Below are positions 35,035-44,498 of a stretch of 64,000 nucleotides of DNA, in pieces. The notes under the pieces are model-generated. The model did no database searches, was not told the origin of the DNA, and saw only the letters and a list, made by a program, of their open reading frames with translations. The position numbers and the translations under genes are program-made. This stretch comes from Pelagibacterium luteolum (GTDB lineage: Bacteria > Pseudomonadota > Alphaproteobacteria > Rhizobiales > Devosiaceae), in the NCBI RefSeq assembly GCF_900100665.1, contig NZ_FNCS01000009.1, positions 62,001 to 126,000 of the forward strand, read 5' to 3'. Numbering within the stretch: position 1 is the first letter of the stretch; every line of letters begins with the position of its first letter.

Positions 35035-36402
35035 TCAGTCCAGCATTTCTCCGGCACCCACGAATCGACTGCGATCGAGCCCGTGTTTCTGCATCTTTTC
35101 ATAGAGCGACTTGCGGGACAGCCCGAGCGACTCGTAGACCGGTTTGAGGCTGCCACCATGGGCTATCAGCGCGCGTTCGATGACGCTCCGCTCAAAATGA
35201 GCAACCTTGTCGGCAAGCCGCTCTGTATGCGCCGCGCCGAGATCGTCGACAGCGCTTTCCGCGAATGGCAGGCCTAGGTCGAGGATGTATCGATCTGCCG
35301 CATTGCGCAGTTCTCGGACGTTGCCGGGCCATTCGCGTTCGCCCAAAGCTGTGAGGATCGAAGGAGAGATGCTGACGGGATCGCGGCGATATCGCGACGC
35401 GGCTTCGCTGAGCAATTGCATAAAGAGTAGCGGAATGTCCTCTCGGCGATCCGACAGCGGGGGGATGTTCAGGGTGATGACATTGAGGCGATAAAGCAGG
35501 TCTGCGCGGAAGCGTCCGGCGGCGACATCGCGCTCTAGTGGGGTTTTCGAGGTTGCGAGAAACCGCACGTCGAGAGGCAGGGCGTCGTTGGATCCCAGTC
35601 GAGTGATGGTTCGATCCTGGATTACCCGGAGCAGCTTGCCCTGGACATCCAATGGCATGGAGCCGATTTCGTCGAGCAAAATGGTGCCGCCCTGGGCCAG
35701 CTCGAATTTGCCGAAGCGGGCGCGCATGGCCCCTGGAAAGGCCCCAATCTCATGGCCGAACAATTCGCTTTCGATAAGATTGGCGGGTAGGGCGGCACAA
35801 TTTATCGCCACATAGGGCTTGTTGGCGCGCTGCGACAGATCGTGAAGCGCGCGCGCCGTCACCTCCTTGCCCGACCCAGTCTCGCCGATAATCAGCAAGT
35901 CCGTATCGGTCGGCCCGATCGTACGGATTTTGCGGCGAAGCTCGATCATCGGGTTGGAGCGGCCGAGGAGGCGCTGCTCGAGATCATCGCTTTGGCCCGC
36001 GGCCGCACGCAGCACCCGGTTTTCAAGAACCAGGCGACGATAGTCGAGTGCGCGTGCGGCAATTTCCGCCAATTGGCCGGTTACAAAAGGCTTTTCCAAG
36101 AAATCGTAGGCGCCCTCGCGCATGGCACGGACCGCCAATTGGACGTCGCCATGTCCGGTGACTAAGATCACCGGGATGTCGCGGTCGATCTCGTGAAGGC
36201 GGTTCATCAGCGTCAGCCCGTCCATTCCGGGCATGCGGATGTCGGTAATGACGATGCCTTTGAAGCCAAATCCGGCCAGATGCGTCGCGCGTTCCGCGCT
36301 GGCAAAATCGAGGACATCGAAGCCCGCCAGTTCCAGCCCTTGCGCTGTGGAATGGCGTAAATCGTCCTCGTCATCGACCAACAGGATCGTTTCTGCGCTC
36401 AT
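35035..36402 (-). CDS. NtrC/DctD-type response regulator
   Basis: 455 residues. Receiver domain with phospho-acceptor Asp54 (VITDIRMPG), AAA+ domain with Walker A GETGSGKE (173-180) and Walker B GGTILLDEIGS, and a Fis-type helix-turn-helix at the C-terminus (SLKPVYESLGLSRKSLYEKM). The sigma-54-contact loop reads GAFPGA (220-225) instead of the common GAFTGA. Its ATG overlaps the kinase stop (ATGA, 36399-36402). Beside tctCBA it probably activates carboxylate uptake in answer to the sensor kinase. Confidence 0.92.
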   Translation of the reverse strand: MSAETILLVDDEDDLRHSTAQGLELAGFDVLDFASAERATHLAGFGFKGIVITDIRMPGMDGLTLMNRLHEIDRDIPVILVTGHGDVQLAVRAMREGAYDFLEKPFVTGQLAEIAARALDYRRLVLENRVLRAAAGQSDDLEQRLLGRSNPMIELRRKIRTIGPTDTDLLIIGETGSGKEVTARALHDLSQRANKPYVAINCAALPANLIESELFGHEIGAFPGAMRARFGKFELAQGGTILLDEIGSMPLDVQGKLLRVIQDRTITRLGSNDALPLDVRFLATSKTPLERDVAAGRFRADLLYRLNVITLNIPPLSDRREDIPLLFMQLLSEAASRYRRDPVSISPSILTALGEREWPGNVRELRNAADRYILDLGLPFAESAVDDLGAAHTERLADKVAHFERSVIERALIAHGGSLKPVYESLGLSRKSLYEKMQKHGLDRSRFVGAGEMLD

Positions 36403-38288
36403 GGAGTGGCTTCCAATATGCGGGAGGTCGTGCCGTCCGTCGTCGACGCTGTGGTTAGTTCGATCGTAAAGATCGCTCCCCCTTCAGGATGATTTTCGAC
36501 GCGAAGTTCCCCGCCGAAATCCTTGATGATATTGTAGGAGATGGATAGTCCCAGACCGAGACCCTTGCCGACGCCTTTGGTGGAAAAGAACGGATCGAAA
36601 ATGCGGTCGCCAAGGCCCGGCGTGATCCCGGGGCCGTGATCGCGGATCGTGATGGTGACGACGTCGCCATTCCGCCGCGCCGTCACCGCGATGCGGCGGT
36701 CGACGGTGCTTTCGACAGCATCGATCGCGTTTGAAAGGATGTTCACGAGCACTTGCTGAAGGCGGATCGGGCCGCCGACCACCGATAGAGGCGCGTTACC
36801 CAAATCGACAGTTAGCTGGATATCAGCGGATTTGAGGCGCCAATTGATGATCTCAAGCGTATCGTCGAGCACTTGATCAAGCGGAACGCTGGTGAGTTTC
36901 TGGTTGGGCTTGCGCGCGAAATTGCGCAGGTGGCGCGAAATTGCGCTCATCCGGTCGATGAGGCCGGAAATGCGGGACACATTGGTCTTGGCATCATCTA
37001 CACGATCCCGCTCGATGAGGACCAATGCGTTTTCGGCATAATTTCGTGCAGCGGCCAGAGGCTGGTTGAACTCGTGCGAAAGGGCAGCGGACATCTGTCC
37101 GAGCGCTGCCAACTTGCCCGCCTGGACGAGATCAGACTGTGTCTTGCGCAGCATTTGCTCGGTGGCCCGGCGCTCGGTCACCTCTTCCTCGAGCCTGCGG
37201 TTGACACTGGCGAGTTCAGCGGTGCGCTCGTTGACGCGACGTTCGAGCAGTTCCTTGGCGTCGCGCTGCATTTCGAAGCGTTCGCGCAAACGCGCCCGTC
37301 GCTGGAAGATCGCGGCCACTCCTAGACTGATCATGGCGATAACCAGAAGGGCGATGGCAAGCGTCGTCAGGGCGTCGCGACGTGACGACGCTGTATCGAG
37401 AAGGACAGAGACGGTCCAGTCGGCTTCCGTCATATCCTCTGAGACAACAAGGTATTCGCTTTCGGCCCCAGGACCTGCGATCCGGTAGAGGTGGTGGGCG
37501 TCCGTTCGGCTTTCGGTAAGGGCGAGTTCGGCCAGTTGTGCATCCGCATAGCGACGTGTTTCAGCGGTGCGGGCCAGTCGCTCGCTGGTGAGCGGGAGCA
37601 CCGAATGGTAAAGCCATTCGGGCTGACTCGTCATGAAGATGATGCCTTCGGGATCGGTAACGATGATGTTGAGATCGCCTGCGCCGCGCCAGGTTTCCTC
37701 TATCGAATCGATGTCGATCTTGACGGCCACAACGCCAAGGGTTTCGCCGCCGACCGTGACCGGAGCTCCGAAATAATATCCGCGCTTAAGGGACGTCGTG
37801 CCGAGGGCAAAAAATCGACCTTCGCCTCCGTCGATTGCCTCGAAGAAATAGGGGCGATACTGGAAATTCTCACCCACGAACGGTGTTTCGGTATCGTAAT
37901 TGCTCGCGGCGATCGTCGTGCCCTGGGGGTCCATGACATAGATGTCGGAGGACGCGAACTGCGTGTTGATCTCCTTGAGATAGCGATTGACCTCATCGAC
38001 CATCGTCTCATTCCGAGGGTCGGCCATCATGTCCTGAATTTCATCAAAGCCTGCGATAACCGACGGGAGGCTTTCGTAACGGGCCATGTGGCCACGCAGC
38101 ACAGCGACCGAAAGGCGTAAGGTGTTGATGCCACGCGCTTCGGCCTCGTCGAAATAGAAGCGGTGGGCATAGTGGTTGCCCCAAAGGCCCACGATGCCCA
38201 ACAGCGCCAACATCCCGAGCATGACGAGGCCCCAGCGGTTCCGTAGCGGGCCGCGTCTCAGTGCGCCAATGGACAATGCATTCGTCAT
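36399..38288 (-). CDS. DctB-like sensor histidine kinase
   Basis: 629 residues: membrane helix at about 20-40, a periplasmic double-Cache-like sensor region (about 45-300), a second helix (about 305-325), a coiled coil, then HisKA with phospho-acceptor His405 in AALSHEFNQPLAAARNYAEN, and HATPase motifs NAIDAVE, DHGPGI and GKGLGLGLSISY. The HEFNQPL form is typical of DctB. It should sense an external carboxylate and phosphorylate the regulator encoded next. Divergent from the TraB-family gene with 95 bases between. Confidence 0.94.
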   Translation of the reverse strand: MTNALSIGALRRGPLRNRWGLVMLGMLALLGIVGLWGNHYAHRFYFDEAEARGINTLRLSVAVLRGHMARYESLPSVIAGFDEIQDMMADPRNETMVDEVNRYLKEINTQFASSDIYVMDPQGTTIAASNYDTETPFVGENFQYRPYFFEAIDGGEGRFFALGTTSLKRGYYFGAPVTVGGETLGVVAVKIDIDSIEETWRGAGDLNIIVTDPEGIIFMTSQPEWLYHSVLPLTSERLARTAETRRYADAQLAELALTESRTDAHHLYRIAGPGAESEYLVVSEDMTEADWTVSVLLDTASSRRDALTTLAIALLVIAMISLGVAAIFQRRARLRERFEMQRDAKELLERRVNERTAELASVNRRLEEEVTERRATEQMLRKTQSDLVQAGKLAALGQMSAALSHEFNQPLAAARNYAENALVLIERDRVDDAKTNVSRISGLIDRMSAISRHLRNFARKPNQKLTSVPLDQVLDDTLEIINWRLKSADIQLTVDLGNAPLSVVGGPIRLQQVLVNILSNAIDAVESTVDRRIAVTARRNGDVVTITIRDHGPGITPGLGDRIFDPFFSTKGVGKGLGLGLSISYNIIKDFGGELRVENHPEGGAIFTIELTTASTTDGTTSRILEATP

Positions 38289-38383
38289 GTTCGCATCATA
38301 ATTATAGTCCCGGTTTGCGCGAAACCATTTCTTGCCTGAGGGTTTACCCCGAAGCTTGTTTGAAGACTTTAAAGGATTTCTCC

Positions 38384-39262
38384 ATGGCTCGATTGCGCTC
38401 TACCGGCTGGATTGCCGCACTTTTCGCTTGCAGCGCGGCGGTGGTGCCAGCCATGGCGCAAAGCCCAGAGCCACCGATCTGGGTCGTCAGCGACGAGGAT
38501 TCGACCGTTTATATGGTCGGGACGGTGCATGTTATGCGTGAGGGGATCGAATGGCAGAGCACCGCGGTCGCTGATGCCCTCGCGAAGGCAGACGAGGTTT
38601 GGCTGGAAATCCCTGATTTGACGCCGCCCGATAATCTCGGCGGTATGATCATGCGGCTCGGCATGGCGCCCGACCGGCCGCTTTCGTCACTTCTGGATAG
38701 TGATGAAATGGCGGACCTTGAAGCCATTCTGGAGGAGCATAATGTGCCTCTCGACGGTTTCGACTCCATGCGTCCTTGGTTCGCCTATCTTCAAATTACC
38801 GGGCTGATGCTGATGGAGGCAGGGTTCGACCCCGAAGATGGGATCGACGCGCAGATCAAGGCGCAGGCCGATGAGTTGGCTGTCCCCGTGCGCGGATTCG
38901 AGACGTTCGAGGAGCAGTTCGACATGCTGTCAGGGATGGACGAGGACGTGCAACTGGATGTCCTGCGCCAAACCATCGCCGAGTACGAAGAGGCAAAAGC
39001 CGACTTGAGTGTGCAGCTTGAGAGCTGGATTGACGGCGATCTGGAGTTGCTGGAGGCGGAGACTCTTGAGATCGCGAGGGACCTTGAGGCGTTCTATGAA
39101 ATCCTGTTCGTTGAACGCAATATAGGATTCGTCAACGGCATCGAGGCGATCCTTGAAGGCGAGGGTACGACCCTAGTCGCCGTGGGATTGGGGCATTATG
39201 TCGGTCCCGATTCGATCCCGACCCTTCTCGAAGAGCGCGGATACACTGTCGAAAGGCGGTAG
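38384..39262 (+). CDS. TraB/GumN family protein
   Basis: 292 residues. The signal peptide ends VPAMAQ (about residue 23). The TraB/GumN pattern is visible: PIWVVSDEDSTVYMVGTVHVM (strand plus GTxH) at the start, and ERNIGFVNGIEAILEGEGTTLVAVGLGHYVGPDSIPTLLEERGY at the end. The GxH and GLGHYVG histidines are proposed metal ligands in a peptidase-like (Tiki-type) fold. Probably periplasmic. ATG 38384 has AAAGGA seven bases upstream. Confidence 0.9.
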   Translation: MARLRSTGWIAALFACSAAVVPAMAQSPEPPIWVVSDEDSTVYMVGTVHVMREGIEWQSTAVADALAKADEVWLEIPDLTPPDNLGGMIMRLGMAPDRPLSSLLDSDEMADLEAILEEHNVPLDGFDSMRPWFAYLQITGLMLMEAGFDPEDGIDAQIKAQADELAVPVRGFETFEEQFDMLSGMDEDVQLDVLRQTIAEYEEAKADLSVQLESWIDGDLELLEAETLEIARDLEAFYEILFVERNIGFVNGIEAILEGEGTTLVAVGLGHYVGPDSIPTLLEERGYTVERR

Positions 39263-39269
39263 TTCCACC

Positions 39270-39803
39270 TTAACGCGTGATTTGGACGGCAATCTCGTCG
39301 ACGATTTCTTCAACGCTCTTGGCCACATCAACCACAATACCGTCTTCGTCGTCCTCGAAATGCTCGAGCGTTGCAAATTGGCTGTCGAGGAGCTTGGGGG
39401 GCATGAAGTGGCCGGGTCGGTTGGCCTGCCGCTCTGCGATGACCGCTTTGTCTCCATGCAGCAGGACGAAAAGGATTTGTTCGCCAGCGCGACGAGTGAG
39501 GCAGTCGCGGTAAACGCGACGCAGCGCAGAGCATGCGCAGACCACACGTCCGCGCGTGTCGGCGGTGTTGCGCATGGCATCAGCGACGATTTCCAGCCAT
39601 GGAAAGCGATCCTCGTCGGTGAGTGGCGTGCCGCCCCGCATCTTTTCCACATTGGAGCGGGGATGAAGATTGTCGGCATCGAGAAAGGGGATATCCAGCT
39701 TCTTTGCCAGGCGTTCGCCAATTGTGGATTTTCCGGCGCCCGAGACGCCCATGACGACAATCAGGCGGATATCCGCATGCGAATTGAGGGGGCGTTCTTG
39801 CAT
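39270..39803 (-). CDS. gntK: Gluconokinase
   Basis: 177 residues. The P-loop GVSGAGKST (about 20-28) is followed by DADNLHPRSNVEKMRGGTPLTDEDRFPWL, diagnostic of GntK, then CSALRRVYRD and GHFMPPKLLDSQF. It phosphorylates D-gluconate to 6-phosphogluconate, the substrate of the divergently encoded Gnd. ATG 39803 (GGGA upstream) is preferred to TTG 39815. Convergent with the TraB gene, eight bases apart. Confidence 0.94.
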   Translation of the reverse strand: MQERPLNSHADIRLIVVMGVSGAGKSTIGERLAKKLDIPFLDADNLHPRSNVEKMRGGTPLTDEDRFPWLEIVADAMRNTADTRGRVVCACSALRRVYRDCLTRRAGEQILFVLLHGDKAVIAERQANRPGHFMPPKLLDSQFATLEHFEDDEDGIVVDVAKSVEEIVDEIAVQITR

Positions 39804-39998
39804 CAATCGTCCCAAATGTACTCGATTACATTTCGATAAGCCGTTGTCGCACGGACTAGGGAGCCGAGCAACGCCGAAGGGCGGGCACCTTGTTGCATAT
39901 CCTTTTGCCGGGGCCCATCCCTAATCTCTGGCGAGTTGCGGGCAGCGATTATGCACGCTAGATGAAGATCACGTTTTTGACAGTTGAGAGGCATTGGC

Positions 39999-41411
39999 AT
40001 GCAAGAGGCGGATATCGGGCTCATCGGGCTTGGCGTGATGGGCGAGAACCTGGCGCTCAATATCGCAGACAATGGCTACACGATCGCGGTCTATAATCGC
40101 ACCGCTGACAAAGTAGACGCGTTCCTTGGCAATGCCGGTACGCTCAGCGACAAGGTGATGGGCAGCGGCGATCTCGCAACCTTCGTCAAAATGCTCAAGC
40201 GCCCGCGCTCAGTCATCGTTATGGTCAAGGCGGGCGAACCTGTCGATGCGGTGATCGCACAGCTCAAGCCGCTGCTCGAAGACGGCGATGTAATCATCGA
40301 TGCCGGTAATGCAAACTACCACGATACTGTGCGCCGGTTCTCCGAACTCGACGGCACGGGCATCGGATTTTTGGGAATCGGTGTGTCGGGGGGTGAAGAG
40401 GGTGCTCGTCACGGGCCATCCATCATGGTCGGTGGCTCCGAGGCGCAGTGGCAAAATGCGGAGGCCGTGCTGACCGCCATTTCGGCCAAGTTCGATGGCG
40501 AAGCCTGCTGCGCCTATCTTGGAACAGGCGGCGCGGGACATTTCGTCAAGACGATCCATAACGGGATCGAATATGCCGACATGCAGATGATCGCCGAAAT
40601 TTATGGTGTCATGCGCGATGGGCTCGGCATGAGCCCGGAAGAATGCGCCAAGGTTTTCGCCGATTGGAACAAGGGCCCGCTCGACAGCTATCTGATCGAA
40701 ATCACCCATCATGTTCTTGCCGCACGCGACGTAGGCAGCGATCTGCCTCTGGTCGACGTGATCGTCGATGCGGCGGGACAGAAGGGTACTGGCCGCTGGT
40801 CGGCCATCGAGGCCCTAAATCTCGGAATTACGGCTACCACGATCGAGGGCGCCGTGGCAGCGCGGTCGATCTCTTCAATGAAGGAAGAGCGCAAGCGCGG
40901 CGAGGATCTTTACGGCGCAGGCATCAAGGGCAATGCGACTATATCGCTCGAGGCGTTAGAAAAGGCGCTGCTTGCGGGCAAGATCGCTGCCTATGCTCAG
41001 GGCTTTGCGGTCATGGCGAAGGCCTCCGAGGAGAATGGGTGGAATCTGCCGCTCGACACGATCGCCAAGATCTGGCGCGCAGGATGCATTATTCGCTCCC
41101 GGTTCCTCGACCAGATTTCCCAGTCGTTTGCCGGTGGGACGTCGTCAAATCTGCTGACGCAACCAGCGTTTGTCGATCTCATGAAGGATTGCAATGGTTC
41201 ACTTCGCGCGGTGGTCGCGACCTGTGCGGTGAATGAATTGCCGGCGCCGTGTCTGTCGTCAGCGCTCGCTTATTTTGATGCTTATCGGCAGGCGCGGGGA
41301 ACGACCAATCTAACGCAGGGGCAGCGCGACTTTTTCGGCGCGCATGGGTTCAAGCGGTTCGATCAGGATGGTGATTTCCATCATAAATGGCCGAGCTTGA
41401 TCGGCAAATAA
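39999..41411 (+). CDS. gnd: 6-phosphogluconate dehydrogenase (NADP-dependent)
   Basis: 470 residues, full length. N-terminal Rossmann motif LIGLGVMGENLALNIADNGY, the family signature IGVSGGEEGARHGPSIMVGG, catalytic region GGAGHFVKTIHNGIEYADMQ, and C-terminal RDFFGAHGFKRFD. It converts 6-phosphogluconate to ribulose-5-phosphate with NADPH production. GAGAGG lies seven bases before ATG 39999. Divergent from gntK with a 195-base shared regulatory gap, so gluconate use is probably co-ordinated. Terminator at 41422. Confidence 0.96.
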   Translation: MQEADIGLIGLGVMGENLALNIADNGYTIAVYNRTADKVDAFLGNAGTLSDKVMGSGDLATFVKMLKRPRSVIVMVKAGEPVDAVIAQLKPLLEDGDVIIDAGNANYHDTVRRFSELDGTGIGFLGIGVSGGEEGARHGPSIMVGGSEAQWQNAEAVLTAISAKFDGEACCAYLGTGGAGHFVKTIHNGIEYADMQMIAEIYGVMRDGLGMSPEECAKVFADWNKGPLDSYLIEITHHVLAARDVGSDLPLVDVIVDAAGQKGTGRWSAIEALNLGITATTIEGAVAARSISSMKEERKRGEDLYGAGIKGNATISLEALEKALLAGKIAAYAQGFAVMAKASEENGWNLPLDTIAKIWRAGCIIRSRFLDQISQSFAGGTSSNLLTQPAFVDLMKDCNGSLRAVVATCAVNELPAPCLSSALAYFDAYRQARGTTNLTQGQRDFFGAHGFKRFDQDGDFHHKWPSLIGK

Positions 41412-41421
41412 AACAAATGAG

Positions 41422-41451
41422 TAGGGCTGGAGCGATCCGGCCCTATTTTTT
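41422..41451 (+). terminator. Terminator of gnd, overlapping the convergent MFS stop codon
   Basis: A 9-bp stem TAGGGCTGG/CCGGCCCTA (one T-G wobble) with a six-base loop is followed by TTTTTT. The TAG stop of the leftward MFS gene (41443-41445) lies inside the right arm. Confidence 0.88.
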
Positions 41452-42837
41452 ATCCGTCTGTTCTTGTGCGGTGGTCCGGGGGCTCTCGATGATCTCGTCA
41501 TCGGGATTATCCTCGATCTCAGCCAGCGTTTCTTCTTCATCCGGCGCATTTACCGCCTGGCCGGTTGGCTGGGTATAGCGCGGCTTCTTGCGCGTTTCGT
41601 CGTACGGCTTGCTGCGAAGATCGAATTTAATAGCGGCGAAGATGAATAGGCCAATAGCGCCCAGCACCAGCATTCCAGCAGCAAAGAAAGGAGCTCCAGG
41701 AAAATGGATCGGCCGGAGCGGGCTGGTGGTGAAGAACGCAAACATCTGGGTTGCGGCAAGAGGCGCGATGATGGCGGTCAGGGAGTTGGACGCGTTTACC
41801 GCCCCCTGTAGCTCGCCCTGCTGATTGCTGCGGACGTTGTTGGCCAGAAGCCCAGTGAGCGCCGGCGCGGCGATACCGGAAAACGCGCCGATAACTAGAA
41901 ATGTCCACAGACCCAATTCGGTGTGGATGAAGGACACCCCCGTGAACGCTACGACTGCCAGTGACAGGCCAATGATGACTGTCGGCGTAACGCCGATCGA
42001 GCGGGTAGAATAGCCAACGAGCAAGGCTTGGCTCAGCGCAAAAAGCACGCCGAATACGCCGAGTGACCGTCCGATCTGAGACGGGCTCCAGCCGAATTCC
42101 TCGATGGTGAAGAAGTTCCAGACGTTGGGATAGGTCTGACCCGCGAGCGAGAACAGGAAGAGCGAGCCCAAAAGCACGAAGATGACTGGCGAGTGGCGGA
42201 ACGCGAGGATCGCCCCGACAGGGTTGGCACGCTTCCAGTTGAAGCGGCGGCGTCGAAACTTGGAAAGACTCTCAGGTAGGACGAAAAAGCCGAAGACGAC
42301 GTTCGCTGCCGCAAGCACCGCCGCCAGATAAAATGGCGCGCGAGGACCGAACTCGCCTAACTCGCCGCCTATCACCGGCCCGACTATGAAGCCGAGGCCA
42401 AATGCGGCCCCGATCAGGCCAAAGCGCTGGGAGCGCTTTTCCTTGGGAGTGATATCCGCCACATACGCGGTCGCCGTTCCCATGGCTGCGCCACAGATGC
42501 CCGAAAGAACGCGCCCGACGAACAGCCAAGCGAGGGTGGGTGCCCATGCCATGATCAGGTAATCGATCGACAGGCCGACCAGGGAAAGGAGCAGGATCGG
42601 CCGTCGTCCCCATCGGTCCGACAAATTGCCCAGGATCGGGGAAAAGAAGAACTGCATCGAGGCGTAAACGAACACCAGATATCCGCCGATCACCGCAGCG
42701 TTGGTGACTGTTTCGCCGGAGAGGTCGAGAATGAGCTCGGGAAGAACGGGCAGGATGATGCCCAGCCCGACGATGTCCAAAAACACCGTGATCAGGATGA
42801 AGACGAGCGTCAGGCGCGACTGGGGATTAACTCGCAT
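41443..42837 (-). CDS. MFS transporter, TetA/TCR-like multidrug or antibiotic efflux
   Basis: 464 residues with 12 membrane segments. FLDIVGLGIILPVLPELI in helix 1, the loop motif GNLSDRWGRRPILLLSL and the motif-C-like GRVLSGICGAAMGTATAYVADITPKEKRSQRFG place it in the TetA-like drug/proton antiporters. An unusual acidic C-terminal tail (DEEETLAEIEDNPDDE) of about 50 residues extends beyond the last helix. The substrate is unknown. No tetR-like neighbour is present. Confidence 0.9.
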   Translation of the reverse strand: MRVNPQSRLTLVFILITVFLDIVGLGIILPVLPELILDLSGETVTNAAVIGGYLVFVYASMQFFFSPILGNLSDRWGRRPILLLSLVGLSIDYLIMAWAPTLAWLFVGRVLSGICGAAMGTATAYVADITPKEKRSQRFGLIGAAFGLGFIVGPVIGGELGEFGPRAPFYLAAVLAAANVVFGFFVLPESLSKFRRRRFNWKRANPVGAILAFRHSPVIFVLLGSLFLFSLAGQTYPNVWNFFTIEEFGWSPSQIGRSLGVFGVLFALSQALLVGYSTRSIGVTPTVIIGLSLAVVAFTGVSFIHTELGLWTFLVIGAFSGIAAPALTGLLANNVRSNQQGELQGAVNASNSLTAIIAPLAATQMFAFFTTSPLRPIHFPGAPFFAAGMLVLGAIGLFIFAAIKFDLRSKPYDETRKKPRYTQPTGQAVNAPDEEETLAEIEDNPDDEIIESPRTTAQEQTDKK

Positions 42838-42923
42838 GGGACTCGTTTTCTAGTCAGAGCGCAGGGGTCAGTTGGCACATTGGTCGAGGTAAAGGCAAGG
42901 GCACTGCCAAGGTTCCCATTCAC

Positions 42924-44102
42924 TTAGGACGACACGTGGGGATCATAGCCATAGACCCAATCAAGACGGCGGAAATGGTCGCGCGGCCCCGACGCCCGTA
43001 TGACGAGGTCGCGGGCGAGCGATAGCGGCGCACGCATGTGGAATATGCGTCCATTGGCCCTTGAGACCTCCTGGACGCGGCCAACGCGAGGTTTTCGCAG
43101 CGCGGCGTAGCGCGTAAAGGCGTGCTCGGCATTTGGAGAAGCGGCAAGCAGTGGTGCGAGGACAGCAGCATCCTCGATCGCCATCGCCGCGCCCTGCGCC
43201 TGGAAGGGGAGCATGGCGTGCGCAGCATCACCGATGATTCCGACCGGTCCGCGTGACCATGTGTCCGTCATGACCTCCGAGAGCACCCAAGGCGTCCAGC
43301 CATCTCCGACCGCAGTCATCACGACTTCCAGTCGGCGATTGCCGCGCGTGTGGATTGTAGGTGCAACAAGGGGGGATGGGTTGGGGTCGGCCTGATGCGT
43401 AAAGAGCGCCAGGTTGACGGCGTTTCGCTGGGGCAGGGGATAAACGACAAGGTGATAATTGCTGTTCAGCAGTAGAGCCGTTCTGCGCAGATCGAACGTC
43501 TCGTCCAGCGCATGCGTCGGGACGAGCGCGCGCCATGCGATCTTGCCGGTATAGCGGGCGTCAGGACCGCCAAGGACCTGAGTGCGCACCGCGGATCGGA
43601 CACCGTCGGCTCCAATCAGGGCGAAGGGGCGCGCTCGGCGTGGCATGTCTTCGGCGTCTGTAAAACGTACCTCCAACCGATCACCTTCGGTATCGATCGC
43701 GAGATCGTTCACTCCGAAAGCGATGTCGATATTGGCGAAGCGCTTTGCGGCGGCGAAAAGGGTTTCGACGAGGTCGGCTCTATGCATCACAGCATAGGGT
43801 GCCCCAAACCGCTCGGCGATTTCTTCACCTAGCGCCAAAGTCTGAAGGGGCTGGGCGCGAGTCCCGGGAAAGATGTCGATGCCGCTCGGTGAGAAGCTTC
43901 TGTCTTCAATTGAGTCGGCGAGACCGAGACGATCGAGAGGCTTTCGGGCGTTGGGGCTGATCTGCAGCCCGGCACCAAATTCACTCAAACTCGCGTTGCG
44001 CTCGATGACTAGAACTTGAAGGCCGAACTTCGCGAGCCCGAGCGCAAGCGTCAGTCCGGCGATGCCGGCCCCAACGATCGTGATTGCGCGGGGGGCACCC
44101 AT
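42924..44102 (-). CDS. FAD-dependent monooxygenase (salicylate hydroxylase/UbiH-like)
   Basis: 392 residues. FAD-binding GxGxxG in TIVGAGIAGLTLALGLAKFG, the mid-motif ALIGADGVRSAVR (DG motif) and the ribityl-binding GIIGDAAHAMLPFQAQGAAMAIEDA (GD motif) mark a class A flavoprotein aromatic hydroxylase. The family hydroxylates aromatic acids or ubiquinone precursors with NAD(P)H and oxygen. The neighbouring genes do not point to one substrate. Start ATG 44102 leads directly into the first beta strand. Confidence 0.9.
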   Translation of the reverse strand: MGAPRAITIVGAGIAGLTLALGLAKFGLQVLVIERNASLSEFGAGLQISPNARKPLDRLGLADSIEDRSFSPSGIDIFPGTRAQPLQTLALGEEIAERFGAPYAVMHRADLVETLFAAAKRFANIDIAFGVNDLAIDTEGDRLEVRFTDAEDMPRRARPFALIGADGVRSAVRTQVLGGPDARYTGKIAWRALVPTHALDETFDLRRTALLLNSNYHLVVYPLPQRNAVNLALFTHQADPNPSPLVAPTIHTRGNRRLEVVMTAVGDGWTPWVLSEVMTDTWSRGPVGIIGDAAHAMLPFQAQGAAMAIEDAAVLAPLLAASPNAEHAFTRYAALRKPRVGRVQEVSRANGRIFHMRAPLSLARDLVIRASGPRDHFRRLDWVYGYDPHVSS

Positions 44103-44117
44103 AGGCGCGGCGCGCGA

Positions 44118-44363
44118 CTAGGCGTGTTCGATGTGAAAGATCGCGCTCTGGGGATTGGCCGATCCGGCAGGCAGTGCCGGATCAAAGACAAAGAGCGTCG
44201 AGCAGTATGGGCAGACGACTTCCGTGTCGGACCCCATGTCGAGAAACACATGCGGATGATCGAACGGTGGCATGGCGCCAACACACTGGAACTCCTTGGC
44301 GCCGATCGAGATGCGCGCAAGGCCATCGGTATTGTGGAAGTGTGGAGTGAAATGCTGTGCCAT
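44118..44363 (-). CDS. Small zinc-finger protein, CHCC type
   Basis: 81 residues. EFQCVGAMPPFDHPHVFLDMG is followed by VVCPYCSTLFVFD: ligands Cys, His, Cys, Cys in the spacing of the CHCC zinc-finger family related to mitochondrial complex I subunit NDUFS6. ATG 44363 matches the family length; a longer in-frame extension overlaps the divergent hydrolase gene and is not coding-like. Fifteen bases downstream of it starts the flavin monooxygenase gene on the same strand. Confidence 0.88.
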   Translation of the reverse strand: MAQHFTPHFHNTDGLARISIGAKEFQCVGAMPPFDHPHVFLDMGSDTEVVCPYCSTLFVFDPALPAGSANPQSAIFHIEHA

Positions 44364-44498
44364 CGAAGTCGCCGTCTGGATGGTGTCTGGAAAATCGCGC
44401 GGACCATACCGATTTGGCTTCGCAATGGCCAGTGCGATGTTGGCGTGCTGGAAGTGAGTTGTTAAGACGGGACAAATCCAGAGTCGAAAGAATCCCTT

